Positions 57,419 through 64,000 of a stretch of DNA of 64,000 nucleotides are shown here, in pieces. This stretch comes from Batillaria attramentaria. Lineage: Eukaryota > Mollusca > Gastropoda > Batillariidae. The first letter of the stretch is position 1; the number at the start of each line of letters is the position of its first letter. The notes below the pieces were generated by a model. It searched no databases, was not told the origin of the DNA, and was given only the letters and a program-made list of their open reading frames with translations. The stretch is taken from positions 3,132,501 to 3,196,500 of the forward strand of contig JACVVK020000005.1 in assembly GCA_018292915.2 (NCBI GenBank), in the 5' to 3' direction. The position numbers and the translations under genes are program-made.

Positions 57419-58801
57419 CTACAGTGAGGTAGAGGGTGACCAGTCCCTGACGTGAGTGTTCAAGCCATCAACTGCCGAGCTGTCATCTGTCCAGCTATCG
57501 ACTGTCGAGTTCCGCGAACTTTCATTCGCTTTGGAGCGTGACCTCCTGCGCCATGTCGCGGGCGTGGGGTCGGTTGATGTCGAGGGGAACTTACTGACCA
57601 AATACACTTGGTTCATTGCCGCCCATGACACTTTTTTCTTCACAGTTTCCTCGGACATACTGCGCGATGCTTTCAAAGATCTCGGGGCCACGTAAAACGA
57701 GTCGTTGGGGACAGAAAGAGTGTGTAAACGCATATCAGTCAGTGTGATGGTGTCTGGTCTCAGGCTACCTGATACGCTAACTGCTTCGCTTGGTATTGTG
57801 TAAGCAACGACCATCTTCGGCGTGATGCTCAGATCGCTTGGTGTGGGGGGCGGGAGAATAATGTCGTCCGGACCATTGCAGAGAATTCCTTTACAAGCAG
57901 TTCTTAGTCGAGCGTTCAGTAAGCAGTGAACGATCGGGTTCATGAAAGCGTTGGCGTGGCTTAGTACGATGGCAGTGATGAGCATTTCCTCTGGGGGTGA
58001 CGATTCCGGTGCGAAAAGTGTGACGCAGTCTAGAACGTAGATTGGTAAACAACAGACAGCATACAGCACGGCAAGGACGAACATGGTTTTCGCCTCGCGT
58101 ATATTTAGATTCATGTGGAGGCCTCCTGCTTGTCCCTGACTCGCCTCTGCCGCGCCCTCTTTAGCTTTCCTTTTGATGTCCTTGGTGAACTTGAAGATGT
58201 AGACGTACACGCCAAGCGTAAGGACGGTCATTGGGAGCACGAAGCCGAAGAAGTGCATGTACACAATGTATTCCATGCTCATGACGGCGGTGAAAGAGCA
58301 GACCCCCTGAAAGTTCTCTTCCCCCTTGTTCCACCCCATGACGGGTACGAGTCCCAGAACAATGGCCGTGGCCCAGGTAATTGCCACTATAACAACGGTC
58401 CGCGGGACGGTCAGATCCTGCTTGTAAGTCAGTGGGCGGCAGATGGCCAGGTAGCGGTCAAAGGCCACATCCGCCATACTGATAATGGAGACGTTGTTGA
58501 GGAGAAGCACCAGCGAACTGACCAGAACGCAGCCGTGTAACTCTGGCGGCGAGCCGTGTTGGGCAGAGACCAGCAGGAGCGGCACGACAAACCCCACCAG
58601 CATGTTAGATACCGCCAGGTTGGCCACAAAGTAGTACATGGCGGTGTGAAGGCAACTCGTGCTGTGTATGCCTACCAAAATCAGCATGTTGCTCACAGAA
58701 GACACAAAACCAACCGCACATTCCGCTGACACATAGATCCAGTCTGTACCTGTCAGGCTTCGCAAAGCTGTGCTATTGCTATATGCAAACTGCACAGCCA
58801 T
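57419..58801 (-). CDS. Diverged adenosine-receptor-like class A GPCR, copy 3
   Basis: A single-exon 460-codon frame, paralogous to copies 1 and 2 (shared GLVPVMGWNKGEENF and AIVLSHANAFMNP). The N-terminus has a possible N-glycosylation site (NST at 9-11). C91 and C168 (loop disulfide) and DRY at 115-117 are kept, but core positions differ: D2.50 is N66, T3.36 is N102, W6.48 is C251, H6.52 is Y255, N6.55 is D258 and Y7.53 is H292 (NPIVH). The third inner loop is longer than in the paralogues. Loss of the sodium-site Asp, toggle Trp and NPxxY Tyr suggests altered ligand and activation. The frame is fully open, so it is not an obvious pseudogene. Start by alignment with the shared leader. Confidence 0.85.
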   Translation of the reverse strand: MAVQFAYSNSTALRSLTGTDWIYVSAECAVGFVSSVSNMLILVGIHSTSCLHTAMYYFVANLAVSNMLVGFVVPLLLVSAQHGSPPELHGCVLVSSLVLLLNNVSIISMADVAFDRYLAICRPLTYKQDLTVPRTVVIVAITWATAIVLGLVPVMGWNKGEENFQGVCSFTAVMSMEYIVYMHFFGFVLPMTVLTLGVYVYIFKFTKDIKRKAKEGAAEASQGQAGGLHMNLNIREAKTMFVLAVLYAVCCLPIYVLDCVTLFAPESSPPEEMLITAIVLSHANAFMNPIVHCLLNARLRTACKGILCNGPDDIILPPPTPSDLSITPKMVVAYTIPSEAVSVSGSLRPDTITLTDMRLHTLSVPNDSFYVAPRSLKASRSMSEETVKKKVSWAAMNQVYLVSKFPSTSTDPTPATWRRRSRSKANESSRNSTVDSWTDDSSAVDGLNTHVRDWSPSTSL

Positions 58802-59195
58802 ATCATTACGATTCGAACTATGTCCAAGCGCTGAATGCTACACGCGTGGCTGCTTGGTCATGCTTGATGCACTTTTCGGCTCTCAGAATCAAAGGAATTC
58901 GATAATTAAAGCCACACCAGTGGATTATGTCGCTCAAACTTGCCAAAACATAGACATGCGCAGCGAGTACGTTTCACTGGTAAATTACAGTCTCTGCCTT
59001 TTTTTTTCCTTCACTGGTCATGGGCTGTGAATTCACTAGGGCCATTGGCTGTCGCGGAAATGTTTGCACCCTTCGTCATCACTGATGAACGTAATGTAGT
59101 AATCTATATACAGCTTGTTGCGTTATTCGTAAGCTTTCGAAGTACTCGCCTGCGTCATTTACACGCAACGTGCAAGAAAGAACTAGGCTACGTCA
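58802..59195 (-). promoter_or_regulatory. Upstream region of receptor copy 3
   Basis: The shared leader (TTACGATTCGAACTATG, then TCCAAGCGCTGAA) lies next to the ATG. GGCTGTCGCGGAAAT near 59,047 matches the distal block of the other copies, and ATTGG just before it is a CCAAT box on the minus strand. A TACGTCA half-CRE lies near 59,189. Confidence 0.45.
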
Positions 59196-59299
59196 CCATT
59201 GCTGTATGTAGAACATTCCGTCTAGGGCAGAAGGATGCAGTAAGCTTATAGGCTAGTCTAATTAGGCTTTTTATATAGCGGAAGGTAGAACAAATTTGA

Positions 59300-61080
59300 T
59301 CCAAACTTTTTATTACAGATTTCAGTAGAACACAGACCCCTAATGCTGTGGTGGTCTCCGTGAATTTTTTCTCCGTCCGCGTCACCGTTAAAAACGACCG
59401 TTTATCTTGCCATTTTCACTATATGAGCCCTATAAATGGGCTTTTGAGGGTGTGCACAAAGTATGCGTGTTTGCGGGTACAGAAATGCGCGGAACTCCAC
59501 TCTAAATACGGTTACTGTTAGACAAGACATGCATTGTTGACATACTGAAATTTTACCCCAATCAGAATGATGCTTCCTGGAAAATTGCGGCCATCAGTTT
59601 GGCCGTTGATCCAAAGGACCCTGTAAAACGGCAGTATTTGATGCTTGTGCACTTATCAGGTCACTGCAGGTGACATGTATCGCGGAAAACATTTACGAAC
59701 ATTGAACAATTTAGTCAGGAAACGCCTCTTTGGTGTTGTGAGTTCCCTTGTCACCGCATGTGCAGGTACGTATGAAATATGATATCCAAGTGAGCACTTT
59801 TTTCGGTAGCGATATTTTGGGGGTGTACTTACTAAAGTAGTGGCTGCGTTGTGAGTAGTGAACGGTTTTTCTCAAAGAGCAGTGCACACTCAAGAAAGTA
59901 TCCCAGTTGTGTCATATCAAAAGTTCATTGAAATCGCTTTTGTACTTTTGTCACAAACAGCCAAGGAAAGTGCAACCTGTTTAATAATGGCTGAATATGC
60001 GTAATGATGGGAGTAGGGACACTTGATTGGTTGCTGTGATAAGGTGTATCCGCGAAAACAAGTATAATATGATGCAAATATTCGGGCACATGCTCGGTGT
60101 TTCAGAATTATCTTCCAGAACTTGTATGAGAGATTATTGCTTATAGATGGCCGTTAATTGAAGCTATCAGTTCCCTATATGGGCTGAAAGCGGTGCTTAC
60201 CAAAGAGCTTGCCATAATTGCTACACTTGATGCAATTTCCTTTTATACATTTGTCTTGGAGGAAAAGACAATGACTAGTCGTATGAAGAAAGATCCGTGA
60301 ATCTAAACAAGCAAGTCTTCTTTACAGCGGTCATTATTTTTACCCATTTTTTCCATTTCCTTCATTACATGCTGCGTGGGGGGTAGGTTTATATTTTGCT
60401 GCTAGCAGCCACCAGTTTTAAATTGCCATTGTTTTACTTATTGTAAAAAGTAGAGTGATTCCAGGAGAAGGAAAACGTGCATCCGACATCAAATTTCATG
60501 AACTCTTCACTGATTGAAATAGGTGACTTAAATTACCTTTTTCTAATTAAACAGAGCATTAACTGCTGCAGGGGGTAGGTTACCAAGTAGCCAGATATGA
60601 CGGCCACAGTGTACACAGCGTATTTTGTTATTGACCAACTTTTAGAGGAGAGGCTTGGCACTTACGTGTTACTAGCCCATCCACTATGTCCCTTTGGCTG
60701 TGAGGGGTACTGACGGGAACCAATGTTGTGGTTGGGTTCAAAAATTGACTATACACAGCAAAGATTACAAATGACGCCGCTGCAGCAGGTATTGTGCACA
60801 CACTTCAAGTTTGACTACTGGATATGTTAGGCCAGACACCCTGCGGTGGTCCAACGAAATGACAACAGATTTGCCTGTAGCAGCTCTCAGTTATCAAATC
60901 TTCCTTTTTCCATATAGACGCCAATTCTCTTACTGATGGGGACCGGGCTGACATATTACGCTGCTGCAGCTGCTACGCTTGACAGATCATTTGCAGAGAC
61001 GCACATCATGCTTTAGAGAAATGGTCCAGCATCCCTAAAATACTACATGTATTACAAGTATACCTTTTTGCCTCAAATTC
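59300..61080. other. No recognised feature
   Basis: About 1.8 kb with only short open frames and no repeat family I can identify. None of the missing CFAP61 C-terminal exons is evident. Confidence 0.5.
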
Positions 61081-61809
61081 TAACGCACTCAGAGCCCCCC
61101 GAGGCAACCACCTTCTCGTGGTGGGGGGCGTATGTGGCCCGTTGACCCTGTGGGCTATGCTGGATAGGGTTACCCATACCAGACAGGCCACAGGCGAGGG
61201 TCCAGCTAAGAGTTGCCATGTCTTTGCTGATGAAGACTGTTGGCACTAGATATAGTGTACAGTATTCTTTGGCTTTCAGGAATGCAGGCGGCGGATATGT
61301 TGTGCATTCTTGTCACTTTTTGTCCAGTCTCTAGAAATCTTCTGGTAGGAGATATCCTATGGTTTTCTAGTCTGGTCCGTTTTTACCATCCCCTCAAACT
61401 CTATAGGGCCCATTTTAGTCCTGTAGTCCCTTTATTTTTACTGCGTTCCTTTAGGGACCGGAGTGTTAGCCGTGCTCCGCGACCTGTGTCGGAGGACGAG
61501 AGGATCCTGGTGGTTGAGGCTTCCTATGGGTGTCGTCCTGTAGGGGCCAACACGCTACTTTGGCCTTTAGTTCTTCTAGACAGGAGGCTAGGCGGCCCGG
61601 CCTAGTCAACCGGCTCTGGTCATGTCTTGCCCTGCTGATCCAGCAGAAGGCGGTGGCTGAACGGGTCAATTGGGGGTTTTTAATCTCCGAGTATATTCTT
61701 TGGGTAGCCCTGGTGCACGTTGGTCGGAGACCCACCAACACATGTGCATCCCCCTGTTGGGCTCCGTGGTGGGTGGGGAGCCCGGAGAACGAATGAAACC
61801 AAAACGCTC

Positions 61810-63246
61810 ATGGCAACCAAATCAAAACGACCTTCCGAAAAGAGAAAGAGAGACGTTCCTTTCGAGATTGACAGTGACAGTGACTGTGAAGACTCAGGCC
61901 CTGCTGCCCGTCAGGAAACCTGGCCCCGTTACCTAGTTGTGCATTCTGTGCAAGAAGGTAAGACTGCCGCCCGAATCCATCCATTCCTTGTTGGTAAAGT
62001 CCTGCAGGCTACTGTTGGTCGAGCTGAGGGCAAACGTTTGCCTTCTGGCGATCTGCTTGTATGCTGTGAAGAGAAGAAACATTCGGATGCTCTCTTGAGA
62101 CTGACTAAGATCGGTGAAGTTGAGGTGCAGGTATCCCCCCACCGCTCTCTGAATTCCAGCAAGGGGGTTGTGAGGGATGAAGCCCTGGCCTACTTGGCTG
62201 ATGATGAGCTAGTGAGGTGCCTCAAGTCACAGGGTGTGATACATGCGAGGCGTATTATCAGCAAGAGGGATCAAAGACCGACAGGCACTGTCATCCTGAC
62301 GTTTGGTATACCGACCAGACCAGCACGTGTCTGGGCCGGCTTCTATTGGCTTAGGGTTAAGCAGTTTGTTCCCCTGCCCCTTCGTTGTTTCAAGTGTGGT
62401 CAGTACGGCCACGGGAAGGACAATTGCAAAAACGGTGAACGTTGTTTCCAGTGCGGTGCTCAGGGTCATGAGGGGGCGAACTGCTCGGCTCCCCCCAAGT
62501 GTATCAATTGCAGTGGAGAGCACATGGCGTCCTCAAGGGAATGTCCGAGGTGGAAGGAGGAGTGTGAAATCCAGCGCATCCGAGCGGAGCAAGGGGTCTC
62601 TTTCCCTGAAGCACGCCGGATCGCGACTGGCTCCTCGGCCTCTTCTTCCTCAACCACTTTGTCCACCTATGCATCTGCTTTGCAGAAGAAACAGCCGAAG
62701 ATGGTATCAGCTGCGTGTCAAACGGACCCCATCGTGGAGACGTTCACTTTTAAGGGGAGGCAGATACCTTCACAGCAGCAGAAGACGACCACTCCAGCTG
62801 TGGTCATTGTAGATTCCCCCCGCGGCTCAGGGTGCCAGGCCGGTGGGGAGAGCTCCGGCACCACCACCGGTTCTTCGGCCCAGGGCGCGGGGTCGGGGGA
62901 CGTAACGCAGCGCCAGGGGAGTGGTGGGATCCCCTTAAAAAAAACACCAACCCCACCTAAACCAATAAAACCACCAGAGAAACCACCAGCAAAACCACCA
63001 GAGAAACCACCAGCAAAACCACCAGCAAAACCACTAGCAAAACCACTAGCAAAACCTCCAGAGAAACCACCAAAGCCAAAAAACAGGCTACTTGGTCCCC
63101 TTTCAGCACGCAAGCAGAAGGGGGATGGTAGGGAAATTTTGCTTGAAAATAAGTTCACAGCTCTTGGAGAAGAGGAGATGGAAGTCTCCAATGCTCCCTC
63201 TTTGCCTCTCCCACGTTCGGGTTCGTCGTCTCCTTCCAAGACCTGA
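61810..63246 (+). CDS. LINE ORF1 protein (gag-like, three CCHC zinc knuckles)
   Basis: 478 codons from the ATG at 61,810; the frame is open 30 codons further upstream, but MATKSKRP is the likelier start. ORF1 proteins coat element RNA. An N-terminal basic segment (KRPSEKRKR) is followed by a block typical of Jockey-type ORF1 (VSPHRSLNSSKGVV), then three knuckles: CFKCGQYGHGKDNC, CFQCGAQGHEGANC and CINCSGEHMASSREC. Next come a conserved helix (EIQRIRAEQGVSFPEARR), a Ser/Gly-rich linker and a Pro-Lys repeat (KPPEKPPAKPP-type) at about 62,960-63,080. Known relatives are annotated as nucleic-acid-binding protein of the jockey element. Confidence 0.85.
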   Translation: MATKSKRPSEKRKRDVPFEIDSDSDCEDSGPAARQETWPRYLVVHSVQEGKTAARIHPFLVGKVLQATVGRAEGKRLPSGDLLVCCEEKKHSDALLRLTKIGEVEVQVSPHRSLNSSKGVVRDEALAYLADDELVRCLKSQGVIHARRIISKRDQRPTGTVILTFGIPTRPARVWAGFYWLRVKQFVPLPLRCFKCGQYGHGKDNCKNGERCFQCGAQGHEGANCSAPPKCINCSGEHMASSRECPRWKEECEIQRIRAEQGVSFPEARRIATGSSASSSSTTLSTYASALQKKQPKMVSAACQTDPIVETFTFKGRQIPSQQQKTTTPAVVIVDSPRGSGCQAGGESSGTTTGSSAQGAGSGDVTQRQGSGGIPLKKTPTPPKPIKPPEKPPAKPPEKPPAKPPAKPLAKPLAKPPEKPPKPKNRLLGPLSARKQKGDGREILLENKFTALGEEEMEVSNAPSLPLPRSGSSSPSKT

Positions 63247-63277
63247 AGCGGTCTTTCTTCTTTTATCTTTTAAAATT

Positions 63278-64000
63278 ATGTCCATTTTACAGTGGAATTG
63301 TCGTGGATTCCGGTCCAGTTTTGAGGAGCTGAAACTCCTAGCACGTGATTTAAAGCTGGATGTCTTGGCTCTTCAGGAAACCTTCCTGCGGGAGTCAGCT
63401 GAGGTATCTTTTAATGGTTTTAATGTTGTCCACAAGGGCTCCCCTGCGGATCGTCCCCACGGGGGTGTCGCCCTGTTAATTCGCAGGAACCTTCTTTATA
63501 GTCACGTTCCCTTAGCTACTCGTCTTCAGGCTGTCGCTGCTCAGGTCTCTCTACATAAAACTATTACCCTATGTTCTATCTATCTTCCACCATCTGAACG
63601 TGTTTCCCGCTCAGATCTCATTCAGTTGATTGATCAGCTGCCAGCCCCATTCATCCTGATGGGTGATTTTAACGGCCATTCTCCGCTCTGGGGGAGTGAT
63701 AACCACAACGAGAGAGGTCAGATGCTGGAGGACTTATTTATGTCCCTTGACACCTGCCTCCTCAATGACGGCTCTTGCACCTATATGCACCCCGCCTCAG
63801 GTTCTTCTTCAATGTTGGACCTGACTCTGTGTCACCCTGCTCTGTCTCTGAAGTATGAGTGGAATGTCCACGAAGATTTATGTGGTAGCGACCACTTTCC
63901 TATAGTGTTGTCCCCTTGCAGTACAGCTGAAGACCCCCCACTTACTAGGTGGAACTTTAAGAAGGCAAACTGGCCCTTGTTTAGTTACTTGTGTCCTTCT
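63278..64000 (+). CDS. LINE ORF2, N-terminal endonuclease domain (cut by window end)
   Basis: The frame starts at ATG 63,278, 31 bp after the ORF1 stop and in a different frame, and stays open for 241 codons to the window edge. Apurinic-type endonuclease motifs are visible in order: QWNCRGF, LALQETF, GGVALLIR, ILMGDFNGHSPLWG, SMLDLTLC and GSDHFPIVL. The reverse transcriptase should follow outside the window. The endonuclease nicks target DNA to prime reverse transcription. Confidence 0.9.
   Translation, partial: MSILQWNCRGFRSSFEELKLLARDLKLDVLALQETFLRESAEVSFNGFNVVHKGSPADRPHGGVALLIRRNLLYSHVPLATRLQAVAAQVSLHKTITLCSIYLPPSERVSRSDLIQLIDQLPAPFILMGDFNGHSPLWGSDNHNERGQMLEDLFMSLDTCLLNDGSCTYMHPASGSSSMLDLTLCHPALSLKYEWNVHEDLCGSDHFPIVLSPCSTAEDPPLTRWNFKKANWPLFSYLCPS

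Larger units (their letters stand above)
61090..64000 (+). mobile_element. Jockey-type non-LTR retrotransposon (LINE), 5' portion
   Basis: A GC-rich 5' UTR (from about 61,090, beginning near a hairpin-like CACCTTCTCGTGGTGG) is followed by ORF1, a 31-bp gap and ORF2, which runs off the window. The order and domains (gag-like CCHC ORF1, then APE endonuclease ORF2) fit the Jockey/I group. The exact 5' end is not defined. Both frames are uninterrupted, which suggests a young copy. Confidence 0.85.

Overview
The window is a stretch of animal nuclear DNA. Genes have introns with GT-AG borders. The DNA is packed with (CA/GT)n microsatellites, poly-G/poly-C runs, tRNA-derived SINEs and non-LTR retrotransposon pieces. 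Together with the protein sequences this suggests a lophotrochozoan, most likely a gastropod mollusc; that taxonomic call is inference. No bacterial, organellar or viral gene was recognised.

Layout, left to right. 1-8.1 kb: no recognised gene; microsatellites, two SINE copies, a perfect 92-bp TTAA-ended palindrome and other repeats. 8.6-21.4 kb, minus strand: a complete 16-coding-exon CRNKL1 (crooked neck-like 1) spliceosome gene of 718 codons, including an apparent U12-type AT-AC intron. 21.4-23.9 kb: head-to-head intergenic region. 23.9-45.6 kb, plus strand: 22 coding exons (1,040 codons, frame kept throughout) of the ciliary gene CFAP61. The last exon seen ends in a good splice donor and the C-terminal exons do not appear before the window ends. 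49.6-58.8 kb, minus strand: three tandem intronless rhodopsin-class receptors of adenosine-receptor type. They probably lie in an 18+ kb CFAP61 intron, antisense to it. A 21-bp minisatellite (52.66-54.05 kb) provides the C-terminal coding sequence of the middle receptor, and a roughly 50-bp minisatellite follows the third. 59.3-61.1 kb: nothing recognised. About 61.1-64.0 kb, plus strand: 5' part of a Jockey-type LINE with an open ORF1 (three CCHC knuckles) and the start of ORF2 (endonuclease), cut by the window edge.

The genes do not form one pathway. CRNKL1 is a general splicing factor; CFAP61 belongs to the radial-spoke/calmodulin-associated part of motile axonemes. The pair is also adjacent and divergent in human (20p11.23), so this is conserved microsynteny. 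The receptors are a lineage-specific tandem expansion: the first two keep the adenosine-contact residues, while the third has lost several core class A residues. Shared upstream blocks show that the duplications included the promoter.
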